Origin: an archaeon
GTDB lineage: Archaea > Asgardarchaeota > Hermodarchaeia > Hermodarchaeales > Hermodarchaeaceae
Reading direction: 5' to 3'
DNA length: 6,758 nt
Assembly (NCBI GenBank): GCA_016550425.1
Contig: JABXGS010000258.1
Location: 1 to 6,758, forward strand
The notes below the pieces were generated by a model that was given only the letters and a program-made list of their open reading frames with translations, ran no database searches and had not been told where the DNA came from. The position numbers were made by a program, and so were the translations under genes. How positions within the stretch are numbered: position 1 is the first letter of the stretch; each line of letters starts with the position of its first letter. Below are positions 1-6,402 of the stretch, piece after piece.

Positions 1-177
1 GAAATGGTCGGTCTCACCCTCGGCATCCACAACGGCAAAGAATTCCTCCCCCTCGAAATCCGAATCGAACACATCGGCCACTACCTCGGCGAATACGCCC
101 CCACCAACAAAGCCGTCCGCCACGGCAACCCCGGAATAGGCGCCACACGCGGATCTCAGTACGTACCGCTGAAATAA
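1..177 (+). CDS. rps19: 30S ribosomal protein uS19, C-terminal part (5' end outside window)
   Basis: The first frame is open from base 1 to a TAA at 175-177 and gives 58 residues that I recognise as the end of archaeal uS19: a [13 protein letters not shown] stretch, then [17 protein letters not shown], then [14 protein letters not shown]. uS19 is a small-subunit head protein that contacts 16S rRNA. The archaeal/eukaryotic type differs from the bacterial one in this tail, which places the organism in Archaea. Codons are strongly C-ending (CTC, ATC, GGC, AAC), as expected for a highly expressed gene. In archaea the next gene is normally rpl22. Here it is followed by 368 bases without a convincing gene and then by an opposite-strand gene, and an rpl22-like start appears only at 6715. 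The upstream two-thirds of the gene lies outside the window. Confidence 0.95.
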   Translation, partial: EMVGLTLGIHNGKEFLPLEIRIEHIGHYLGEYAPTNKAVRHGNPGIGATRGSQYVPLK

Positions 178-213
178 TTTAAATAAATGTTTAAGAAGAT
201 AGACAAACAACTA

Positions 214-230
214 TATAAATAGTATTTATA
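214..230. promoter_or_regulatory. Palindromic TATA element, possible bidirectional promoter
   Basis: Two perfect 8-base arms, TATAAATA (214-221) and TATTTATA (223-230), are separated by one G. Each arm matches the archaeal TATA-box consensus well, one on each strand. On the plus strand a start near 250 would be predicted, ahead of the 298-429 small ORF. On the minus strand transcription would run back towards rps19. No convincing gene follows on either side, so this may simply be AT-rich sequence. Confidence 0.2.
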
Positions 231-239
231 CTAATGCAA

Positions 240-264
240 TTTTTATGGTAAATATGGAGTTTTT
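240..264 (+). terminator. Oligo-T terminator for rps19 (candidate)
   Basis: Two T5 runs (240-244 and 260-264) lie 63-87 bases after the rps19 stop codon. Archaeal RNA polymerase commonly terminates at such U-tracts without a stable hairpin. They would end transcription of the upstream half of the S10 operon, consistent with the operon being physically split here. The region is AT-rich throughout, so runs of this length also occur by chance. Confidence 0.3.
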
Positions 265-502
265 CTAGGATTTTCAATTTATCAATTATGAAGGGGAATG
301 TCGAATAAGGCAAGGCTTTTTCATATCAGCAGTTTGCCCCCTGAAAACATTTTCATTCTATTGAGATCAAAATCTGGTAGAACCTTATTTTCGCAAATTC
401 TAGTCAATGCAACTGAAATTGATAATTGACAGAAATCAGAATCGGTCAGGGTTCGGTAATGACTCCTTCAAATATGAAGAGGTTTTTCATCTTGATAGAG
501 AG

Positions 503-548
503 AACTGAATAGCTTAGACGGGGCCCGGTATTCAGTTGGGGTCGTCTA
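503..548 (-). repeat. Interlocking inverted repeats over the beta-propeller stop codon
   Basis: Two perfect inverted repeats interlock: AACTGAATA (503-511) with TATTCAGTT (529-537), and TAGACG (515-520) with CGTCTA (543-548). Read along the beta-propeller transcript (minus strand), the first arm of the 6-bp stem contains the TAG stop. The arms alternate in the order expected for an H-type pseudoknot with loops of 5, 8 and 3 bases. The middle loop is GC-rich. It could be a 3'-end processing, stability or termination structure, or a DNA site. The function is inferred only; no T-run follows on the minus strand. Confidence 0.4.
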
Positions 549-2444
549 TGTTGAATTTAAAGAGATTTCGCCGAGGGGTGTGAAGTCGGTGAGGCTGTGA
601 TAGCGGAGGGTGGATGGTGAGAGGGTGTAGAGGACGTCGTTGATGTAGAGGGAGCGGGTGATGAAGTGTGATTGCCATTCATAGTGGTCATCGTGGAGGA
701 CGTCGGGGTTTGCAAGGTGGGTAATTTGATGCTGAATGGTGATGGTTGCTGAGGTGGGGTCGAGGTAGAAGATGTAGGCGCCTTGCCAGACGTAGTCACC
801 GTGATCGTAGGGGTTATGGGTGCTGTTGTCGGTGTATTCGGCGAGTAACACGGGAATTATGAGGAGTTGCTGTTCGGGGTGATAGAGCACGGCATGGTGG
901 TCGTGGAGGGCGGGTGAGTCGGTACCTCGTACACCAAGAATCAACTTCGCGGATTCTGTTGGGGTGTAGGGGTCGGTAGCGTTGAATAGGCTGAGCTTGA
1001 GTCCCTGATACCACCACCAGTCTTCCTCCTTAGAAGCCTGGACATCCTTTCCGATGCCTACGAGCTGGTTGTCACCTAGTGGGTGGAGGTAATCTGAGTA
1101 TCCTGGAATTATCAGTTCTCCTTGAAGATGTGGTGCTGTGGGATCGGACAAATCAATAACAAAGAGTGGATCCGTCTTCCAGAAGGTTACTAAATAACAT
1201 ACACTTTCTACGAATCGAACTGAGTAGATGCTTTCACCTGGCGCTAAGCCTTCGAGACGCCCGACGGTATTGAGCTGTTGGTTGAGAACATAGACGTTAC
1301 TGACTTGTGTCCAAGTCACAAACAAGCTAGGTGTCGCTGTGTAGTTTGCGGTCTGCCTCGTTGTAGCCACACGCAGATAGCCTGCATTTTCATCGAGGGC
1401 AAACTGGTTAATTAGTAAGCCTGGAACCTCTCCACTGGTTTCATATGCTACCTCACCATCAGAGAGTGCAAAGCGATGGATGGCTGTAAAATGATCGGAA
1501 AAAGTCTCACCACGAAAGTCGAAATGTGATATGGCCAAGTAAAGATTACTAAGTGAGGCATAGATTGTACAAGTGCCGGTTCCGCCCAGAAAAGTGTCGA
1601 TGTCGGGCGGAGTTTCAGGATTGCTGATATCAAGGGCTAGAATATGATAGTAGCAAAATCCATAGTCATATGAGTGGGGATCATAATAGATGGCTTCGGC
1701 TGGGATGGTATACGTGGAGTTTCCTATTGTTATTGATGGCAACCCAATGCTCCCATTCTCCTCGGTGATTCTGCTTTTAACGATAAGATAGAGATGATCA
1801 CCAATGAGCCGAGCACTGATATAATAATTCCCAAGGTTGATTTGTTGAAGTAAGGTTATGGAAGTCGGTTGAGAGACATCAAATACTTGAAGTGCAATCT
1901 CGTATGGGCTCCACGCGGTTCCTTGGTCAGTAACTTTGCTGATCACGACAAGCCTTGATGCATCCCATAAGAACAAAGCAAGCGGTGTTCCTTCTGGGTA
2001 AATCCAATTGCTGATGTGCGCGGTTGCCACGGGATACGCTTCTACAACTGCAACCTTCTCGTCAGTAATTGTGAAAATATAGGTCCCATCGGTTTTGACA
2101 ATGTCGGGCTCATCAACACCTTCGACTTGAACATTAGTGGTCGAATACCCTGAGATTCCTTCCACTCCCCGAGGAGAATCACCTGACGAAAACGTAGTGA
2201 GATCTTCTAACCACAATCCCCCTCCATAGCTTTGCGGGGGATGATGGCTTTGCACATACCAAATCAATTGGGTATGTGATAGAAAACGTTGTAATTGAGC
2301 GGGGGAATTACTTTGAAAACCCAAATATACCCCGGTCACGACGAATCCGCAAACTATCGTTGCTAATAAAAGTCCAACTTTTAATGAGGGAGTTCGGATT
2401 TTCTTTAGCCAACTATTTCCAAATCGGGTTCGTATACGAGACAT
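546..2444 (-). CDS. Secreted membrane-anchored beta-propeller domain protein (COG4880 type)
   Basis: I start this at the ATG at 2442-2444 (632 aa) because AGAGGT lies 6 bases upstream (2451-2456 on the plus strand). A TTG at 2510 would add 22 residues without such a site. A basic N-terminus (RIRTRF...KKIR) precedes a membrane segment at about residues 23-43, an uncleaved signal-anchor, so the rest should lie outside the cell. Family hallmarks are TNVQVEGVDEPDIVKTDG (103-120), IPGYSDYLHPLGDNQLVGIG (446-465) and the blade-like LSLFNATDPYTPTE and HHAVLYHPEQQLLIIPV. The family (PF09826) is widespread in archaea and its biochemical role is unknown; binding or adhesion at the surface is a guess. 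It is divergent from the serine hydrolase. Codon use changes abruptly near base 920 (residue about 508): downstream codons mostly end in C, as in rps19, while the upstream two-thirds is mixed and AT-leaning. Confidence 0.9.
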   Translation of the reverse strand: MSRIRTRFGNSWLKKIRTPSLKVGLLLATIVCGFVVTGVYLGFQSNSPAQLQRFLSHTQLIWYVQSHHPPQSYGGGLWLEDLTTFSSGDSPRGVEGISGYSTTNVQVEGVDEPDIVKTDGTYIFTITDEKVAVVEAYPVATAHISNWIYPEGTPLALFLWDASRLVVISKVTDQGTAWSPYEIALQVFDVSQPTSITLLQQINLGNYYISARLIGDHLYLIVKSRITEENGSIGLPSITIGNSTYTIPAEAIYYDPHSYDYGFCYYHILALDISNPETPPDIDTFLGGTGTCTIYASLSNLYLAISHFDFRGETFSDHFTAIHRFALSDGEVAYETSGEVPGLLINQFALDENAGYLRVATTRQTANYTATPSLFVTWTQVSNVYVLNQQLNTVGRLEGLAPGESIYSVRFVESVCYLVTFWKTDPLFVIDLSDPTAPHLQGELIIPGYSDYLHPLGDNQLVGIGKDVQASKEEDWWWYQGLKLSLFNATDPYTPTESAKLILGVRGTDSPALHDHHAVLYHPEQQLLIIPVLLAEYTDNSTHNPYDHGDYVWQGAYIFYLDPTSATITIQHQITHLANPDVLHDDHYEWQSHFITRSLYINDVLYTLSPSTLRYHSLTDFTPLGEISLNST

Positions 2445-2502
2445 GCATCTACCTCTTATTATCTGGGTCATTAATCTAAACTTTAGAACATGAAAATACG
2501 GT

Positions 2503-2523
2503 GTGTTCAACGATTTTGAACAC
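2503..2523. promoter_or_regulatory. 21-bp inverted repeat upstream of beta-propeller gene, candidate operator
   Basis: Arms GTGTTCAA (2503-2510) and TTGAACAC (2516-2523) are perfect 8-base complements around a 5-base centre, the usual geometry for a dimeric helix-turn-helix regulator. It lies 59 bases upstream of the beta-propeller ATG. A weak TATA-like element for that gene (AATCTAAA on the plus strand, 2473-2480) lies between the two. The site is in the divergent region shared with the serine hydrolase, but over 340 bases from the latter's start, so control of the beta-propeller gene is likelier. No regulator gene is in view. Confidence 0.4.
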
Positions 2524-2565
2524 CTTCAATCTCTACAACGCGATTGGTTTACTTCGGAAAGAGCT

Positions 2566-2700
2566 ACTTTTGATAGGAGCTGATTGAGTAGAGATTCAGC
2601 GTATTGCGGGCTAGATTGCGAAGCCGTAGTTGCTGAATCTTTTTGCTTATCCGATTTGTAAGGCGTATCTGTTGACGATGCATGTGATGGAATTGCAATG
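2566..2700 (+). pseudogene. Decayed 5' fragment of a second trm112, with promoter
   Basis: This segment aligns without gaps to the promoter and first 27 or so codons of the intact trm112 at a constant offset of 1630 bases. By hand count 73 of 100 positions match between 2601-2700 and 4231-4330, including a 10-base identical block (CCGATTTGTA) around the first zinc cysteines. Weaker similarity continues upstream through the TATA-like region. It is dead. The GTG start corresponds to GCG (2618-2620), the GAGGTG ribosome site is lost, two TAG codons fall in frame, and the first Cys of CPIC has become Tyr. Similarity stops near 2700, well before the trm112 insert region. It precedes the serine hydrolase gene, so that gene lies between a broken and an intact trm112 start. 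It is either a remnant of tandem duplication or the scar of an insertion. Confidence 0.75.
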
Positions 2701-2866
2701 TCTCTGTCTAGCCCTCATGATCACCGCAAGCTCTACTAGTGCTATTACCAAACATAACAATCATGGTTTTGTACGCTGGGTTAGGGTGTAACGCTGGTTG
2801 ATTTTTTCGTTAAGTTGCCTATATCGTCTGAGTTTTTAACCGTGAAGCGGAGAGGGACTTTTCTTG

Positions 2867-4117
2867 ATGGAGGTTGTGTATCTGCAGGGTAGCTTGTGGA
2901 TTCCGCTTTGCTTGCTTTTGCTCTTCGTACCGGTGTGTAGTGTAACACCCGTTTCGCATGGTGAAAACAACGTGAACGAACCAGACTATTGGCCAACAGA
3001 TGGATGGCGCACTTCTGCTCCCGAAGCCCAGGGGATGGATTCGCTGGTGTTGGACCAGTTAGATGCAAAGCTTAACGCGTACGAACTATGTTATAATTCA
3101 TTTATTGTGGTGCGCCATGGATACATCGTCTTCGAGACGTATCCCAATCCTATCTATAATCAGGATCGTCTTCATTTTTTGGCATCCGTAACCAAAAGTG
3201 TCACTGCGGGGCTCTTTGGTATTGCGGTCGATCAAGGCTACATCGGGAGCATCCATGATAGCGTACTGGGATATTTCCCCAATCGGTCAATTGCAAATCC
3301 CCATCCATGGAAAGACATGATGACTGTTCGTGATTTGTTAACCATGAAGACAGGCCTTCAATGGGATGAAGGGACCTACTCGTATGATGATCCACGAAAT
3401 TCATTTGTTCAATGGTTTGCCTCTGAGGACCGGGTCCAGTTTATGCTAGATCTTCCAATGGCGTATCCGCCGAACCAAAGATGGTTCTATAATACTGGCG
3501 CCTCATCTATGCTTACTACGCTCATCAATTTAACGACAGGAGAAACCCCATTAGACTTTGCCGTTGAACATCTCTTTCAGCCATTAGGCGTCACTCGCTA
3601 TTCTTGGGAGGCAGATTCTGAAGGAATCAATTATGGTGGCTTTGGACTGAATTTGTTACCTCGCGATATGGCTAAGTATGGATTTCTCTATTTGCATAAT
3701 GGGCGCTGGGATGAGCAGCAAGTAATTTCAGCTGATTGGGTTATTGAATCCACTTCCCCTCATACCGTTTTTAACATTGGTTATGGATATGGTTACCATT
3801 GGATAACGATTCCCTCGTTCAATGGCTATGCAGCATTTGGCGCTGGCGGTCAGGGGATATTTGTTATTCCCAAACATGATCTAGTTGTTATCATAACTGC
3901 AGAAGAACCCAACGGAGTACCATTTGTTCCACTAATCTTAACCTACGTTCTTCCATCGCTTCTTGATGCTGGGTTCACTCCAGATATTCAATGGAAGATT
4001 GGTTGGGTTCTAATGCCCACAATCGGAATTGCTTTTTCTCTAGCTTATGTGTACTGGATTCGACATAACCAGAGAACAACTTTGGCAGACTCAGAGAAAG
4101 TGCATGAGGTGTCATAG
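2867..4117 (+). CDS. Membrane-anchored serine hydrolase, class C beta-lactamase family
   Basis: The ATG at 2867 gives 416 residues; a TTG one codon earlier is possible, and GGAGAGG (2849-2855) is the ribosome site. A hydrophobic N-terminus (SLWIPLCLLLLFVPV) is a signal sequence, and a second hydrophobic segment at about 377-398 near the C-terminus is a membrane anchor ending in a short basic tail. The catalytic domain should therefore face outside. PF00144 motifs are visible: SVTK (Ser107 nucleophile, Lys110), YNT (Tyr208), LLTMKTGLQWDE, LLPRDMAKYGFLYLHNGRWD, and GAGGQG (325-330) at the place of the third KTG/HxG motif. Members act as peptidases, esterases or amidases. Archaea lack murein, so a peptide or ester substrate is more likely than a cell-wall one, and the substrate is unknown. 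Weak TATA-like sequences lie at 2819-2824 and 2831-2838. The sequence is AT-leaning compared with rps19. It has no obvious functional link to trm112 downstream. Confidence 0.9.
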   Translation: MEVVYLQGSLWIPLCLLLLFVPVCSVTPVSHGENNVNEPDYWPTDGWRTSAPEAQGMDSLVLDQLDAKLNAYELCYNSFIVVRHGYIVFETYPNPIYNQDRLHFLASVTKSVTAGLFGIAVDQGYIGSIHDSVLGYFPNRSIANPHPWKDMMTVRDLLTMKTGLQWDEGTYSYDDPRNSFVQWFASEDRVQFMLDLPMAYPPNQRWFYNTGASSMLTTLINLTTGETPLDFAVEHLFQPLGVTRYSWEADSEGINYGGFGLNLLPRDMAKYGFLYLHNGRWDEQQVISADWVIESTSPHTVFNIGYGYGYHWITIPSFNGYAAFGAGGQGIFVIPKHDLVVIITAEEPNGVPFVPLILTYVLPSLLDAGFTPDIQWKIGWVLMPTIGIAFSLAYVYWIRHNQRTTLADSEKVHEVS

Positions 4118-4153
4118 AATCTACTACTTTACTCATTAAAGAGTCGATATCCA

Positions 4154-4159
4154 TTTTTT
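4154..4159 (+). terminator. T6 terminator after serine hydrolase
   Basis: A run of six T residues lies 37 bases after the serine hydrolase TAG (4115-4117) and ahead of the separate trm112 promoter. It fits archaeal intrinsic termination at an oligo-U tract and suggests that the two genes are not an operon. Confidence 0.35.
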
Positions 4160-4197
4160 GATGAGAGCAGTGCCCAAAGGTGTCTGAAAAAAGGCAG

Positions 4198-4205
4198 TTT
4201 TATTA
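4198..4205 (+). promoter_or_regulatory. TATA box of trm112
   Basis: TTTTATTA follows a purine-rich stretch (4186-4194) that could act as a BRE. A start about 26 bases downstream would fall near 4227, giving a leader of about 20 bases that contains the GAGGTG ribosome site at 4236-4241. The equivalent place in the dead 5' fragment (2568-2575, TTTTGATA) still shows partial similarity, which supports this being an element inherited with the gene. Bases 4223-4227 (CACCT) are complementary to 4237-4241 (AGGTG), so the ribosome site could be masked in a 5-bp hairpin. Confidence 0.4.
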
Positions 4206-4247
4206 AGTGTAGGTTGGGTACACACCTTGCGTATTGAGGTGCTGTCG

Positions 4248-4754
4248 GTGAAGCCGTGGTTGTTGAATATTTTGGCGTGTCCGATTTGTAAGGAGCATCC
4301 GTTGACGACCTATGTGGTGGATGTGAAGCGGAATCGGTTACGGGACAAGAAGGGGTTAGCGGCGGAGTTGGTGATGCATTATCAGCGGGGCGTGTTGAGT
4401 GAGCCATCGTTAGAACCAGTGCACAATCTGTCCAAAGAGAAGGTCTTTGATCAACGGTTGATCAAGGCGCGAAAAGTGTTTGCGGCGCTCTCGAAGAAAA
4501 AACCAAATCCCCAAGATTTGATGCCCCTAGTGGAATACTTCCACGGGCTAGAGGTGCAGGTAGGAGCACTGAGATGCGAAAAATGTCAACGGTTCTATCC
4601 AATCGGTTCACGGGTTGAAACGATTCCCGAATTACTTCCTGATTCAGGTCGAGATAAAAACGCGGATATAACCTTTCTAAAGAAACACAAAGATACTCTT
4701 CCTGAAATAATACTGTATGAATCCAAACCCTTTACGTTACCAAAGGATGAATAA
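4248..4754 (+). CDS. trm112: Trm112 family zinc protein, chimeric gene
   Basis: The GTG at 4248 gives 168 residues starting MKPWLLNILACPICK, the classic Trm112 N-terminus. GAGGTG sits 6 bases upstream, so I prefer it to the TTG at 4227. Trm112 is a small zinc protein that binds and activates class I methyltransferases acting on tRNA and release factor. Zinc ligands are Cys11, Cys14, Cys110 and Cys113, and the C-terminal half continues FYPIGSRVETIPELLPDSGRD. The 95-residue insert between the cysteine pairs (about 15-109) is found in long archaeal forms. Codon use drifts strongly: G-ending codons are 35/52 (residues 1-52), 23/69 (53-121) and 7/47 (122-168). A separate trm112 tail with the N-terminal codon style lies at 6403-6543, beyond the endonuclease. 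I infer that the tail in use is foreign, delivered by the endonuclease element. The reading frame is intact, so the gene should be functional. It converges with the endonuclease gene, 29 bases away. Confidence 0.88.
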   Translation: MKPWLLNILACPICKEHPLTTYVVDVKRNRLRDKKGLAAELVMHYQRGVLSEPSLEPVHNLSKEKVFDQRLIKARKVFAALSKKKPNPQDLMPLVEYFHGLEVQVGALRCEKCQRFYPIGSRVETIPELLPDSGRDKNADITFLKKHKDTLPEIILYESKPFTLPKDE

Positions 4755-6402
4755 TTCAATGTAACGAAGTGGTATTTCTTCATCTATTCTTCTCTAAATT
4801 TGTTAACATAATATCGTATTTGAGTTATTGAAAATGACTTACCAGTTTCATCGAAGAAGCGTTCTGAAATTGCTCCACTTGAAAGACCGTTTTTTGACCA
4901 CTTCTTAATCTTTTGTTGTACTAACGCATCAAAGGTATTCCCTGTTTTCTTTCTCACCTTGATCATTTTCACAATTTTTTCGGCATTGTTTTGCCTCTCT
5001 GTAGCGTGAAGAAAGAATGGAAGATTTGTAGCCTTGATAATACTTTGATTTCTTTTAATTAGTAGTTTGTCTGGATACGCTTTAGAATCAATATCAAGAC
5101 CCTTCAGGATTTTTTTCACTAATAATGTATTTGGTGGACATGCGTTTCCAAGAGCTTTTGCCTTCACACTTGCATAACCGTCTCCGTCATTTAATCCTTG
5201 TAAGAACTTGATTTGAATAGACCTAGGTGCATCTAGCAGCCAATTAGCCATGATTGCTTGGTTGGTTGTGTTATGTTTTGGGTTTAAGCCTAAACAGGCT
5301 TGATTAATCCATTTTATGAGCGGAGATCGTTCTGAATACCAAAAATACCTAGATTTATCTCCTTTGTTTGATGAAGTGTCTTTACCCCTTTTTGCTCGAA
5401 TACCTAGTCTCCCCAAATAATGGCATGTTGCATTACCAACACGTTTACTCCAAGAATAATTCTTAGATAATCCTAGTGCGATCCTTATAGACGATTTACT
5501 ATCCTTATGTTTACTTGCATCACTTACCATGATTCCCAAAATATAGCTAAAAGCTGACTCGGGGCAAATTGATCCGAAAATCTTCAGTGCCTTATCTGTT
5601 GGTTTTAATGGTCTAAGCTTTTTGATTACTGCGGAGATTTGACTCCATTTAATCACTTGTTTAGGAACTTCGATTAACTTTAGTGGTTGAGAATTTATGG
5701 CCATTTTAGTAGGTAGCCATCTGTAACCCTTTTTCGGGACTTTTTTTGGAATTCGACTTGCTAGCTCGACTAAGTATGGCTTCTGTCCTCTAAGCCACCA
5801 GATTACTCTCGAATATTCCACTTTTACTGTTTTTGAAACAGCTTTGTAACACCCTCCTTCCTGTAGTTCCCGAAGAGCTGCGAAATATTTCTTACACCGG
5901 ATTATGTGACGTGAGTAAGTTCTGCTTTCAATAAGCGCGTCAATAAAAAAATATGTTTCAAGTCTTTCCTTGAGCCTGCTCAGCGAGGAAATTCCATTGG
6001 TTTGCCTTAGAAGGTTTCTAAGGATAGTGGATATTTTCGTTTTAGATATGCATCGTTGAATATAGAAGTAAAGTCGTGGTCGACCAGCCTTTGTAATAAA
6101 CGCTGAGACCAACAATCTTTTTACATGTAACTCGCGAGCGAGACGAGAAATTTCACCTTTTTCGAGTGATTGTCGCTTACATAGCTTCTGATATAGCATT
6201 AAATGACATTTCGCATGGGAAAGTAATTGGTTAAAAATCTTGTATTTCTTTAGGCAAGCATATTCGCGATCTATGATTGATGCCAATTGATTAATATCTG
6301 AAACAGCTTTTCCATCTATTTCAGGTTTCCACATATTGATTGGTTTCAAGGATACCATTAGTTTTATTCGTGAATGCCCTATGAACACCACACAAAGCCA
6401 GC
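4602..6402. mobile_element. Inferred homing element: substitute trm112 3' end plus LAGLIDADG endonuclease
   Basis: I infer a compact unit of about 1.8 kb: an in-frame replacement for the last 45 or so codons of trm112, a 29-base spacer, and a convergent endonuclease gene. The right edge is well placed, because trm112-like sequence resumes within 12-18 bases of the GTG at 6391. The left edge is the matching position in trm112 (about 4602-4611). Codon use shifts earlier, from about 4400-4500, which would fit co-conversion of flanking DNA during double-strand-break repair. I see no terminal inverted repeats, target duplications, intron cores or intein splice motifs, so spread would rely on homing, not transposition or splicing. 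The boundaries are estimates and the unit is inferred. Confidence 0.65.
4784..6358 (-). CDS. Two-motif LAGLIDADG homing endonuclease with helix-turn-helix regions
   Basis: The frame runs from a TAG at 4784-4786 up to a GTG at 6389-6391 (535 aa). I use the first ATG at 6356-6358 (524 aa), since neither has a ribosome site and the choice is open. Positions below use the GTG numbering. Motif 1 is ILGIMVSDAS (284-293, acidic Asp291). Motif 2 is FLQGLNDGDGYAS (396-408, Asp404). The 113-residue spacing is normal for a single-chain, pseudo-symmetric nuclease cutting a long asymmetric site. About 270 residues precede it, with helix-turn-helix-like stretches near 81-101 (ISRLARELHVKRLLVSAF) and 182-202 (YKAVSKTVKVEYSRVIWWLRG). 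Another lies at the C-terminus (491-533, GLSSGAISERFF...ITQIRYYVNKF). The protein is very Lys/Arg-rich and the gene AT-rich, unlike the trm112 5' half. The likely target is the uninterrupted trm112 allele. No promoter is clear; a weak TAAAT lies near 6404 on the minus strand. Confidence 0.82.
   Translation of the reverse strand: MVSLKPINMWKPEIDGKAVSDINQLASIIDREYACLKKYKIFNQLLSHAKCHLMLYQKLCKRQSLEKGEISRLARELHVKRLLVSAFITKAGRPRLYFYIQRCISKTKISTILRNLLRQTNGISSLSRLKERLETYFFIDALIESRTYSRHIIRCKKYFAALRELQEGGCYKAVSKTVKVEYSRVIWWLRGQKPYLVELASRIPKKVPKKGYRWLPTKMAINSQPLKLIEVPKQVIKWSQISAVIKKLRPLKPTDKALKIFGSICPESAFSYILGIMVSDASKHKDSKSSIRIALGLSKNYSWSKRVGNATCHYLGRLGIRAKRGKDTSSNKGDKSRYFWYSERSPLIKWINQACLGLNPKHNTTNQAIMANWLLDAPRSIQIKFLQGLNDGDGYASVKAKALGNACPPNTLLVKKILKGLDIDSKAYPDKLLIKRNQSIIKATNLPFFLHATERQNNAEKIVKMIKVRKKTGNTFDALVQQKIKKWSKNGLSSGAISERFFDETGKSFSITQIRYYVNKFREE

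Larger units (their letters stand above)
178..545. other. AT-rich intergenic spacer after rps19
   Basis: This 368-base stretch separates rps19 from the 3' end of the minus-strand beta-propeller gene. It is much more AT-rich than either coding edge. It holds a TATA palindrome (214-230), two T5 runs (240-244, 260-264) and a compound inverted repeat (503-548). The longest candidate gene I can read is a 43-codon ORF at 298-429 on the plus strand (MSNKARLFHIS...). Its GGGGA purine run touches the ATG, too close for a normal ribosome site, so I do not call it a gene. A second short frame from about 406 (MQLKLIIDRN..., 33 codons) overlaps it. The spacer may be decayed sequence left when the rps19-rpl22 junction was opened. 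Confidence 0.6.

Noticed and set aside
557..1017. Long open frames opposed or shifted within the beta-propeller 3' part
   Set aside because: They are Thr/Ser/Pro or Arg/Pro-rich shadows produced by the C-ending codons of the real gene.
2717..2791. 24-codon ORF (MITASSTSAITK...) between the dead trm112 fragment and the serine hydrolase
   Set aside because: It is short, has no ribosome site, and shows no recognisable protein features.
2840..2858. Possible resumption of the dead trm112 copy: GTGAAGCGGA (2842-2851) also occurs at 4323-4332, followed by GGGAC in both places
   Set aside because: Ten bases is short, the spacing after it differs, and the segment doubles as the ribosome site of the serine hydrolase. 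Chance is a fair explanation.
2781..3068. 95-codon open frame on the minus strand under the serine hydrolase start
   Set aside because: It is antisense to a well-supported gene and the dead trm112 region, and its protein is low-complexity without family features.
4129..4407. 92-codon minus-strand frame opposite trm112
   Set aside because: It overlaps the trm112 start and promoter and is a compositional shadow of G-ending codons.
4784..6391. Endonuclease as an intein or as an intron-encoded ORF within trm112
   Set aside because: It lies on the opposite strand to trm112, has its own start and stop, and shows no intein splice motifs. trm112 already ends with a stop at 4752-4754, so no splicing is needed to make a full protein.
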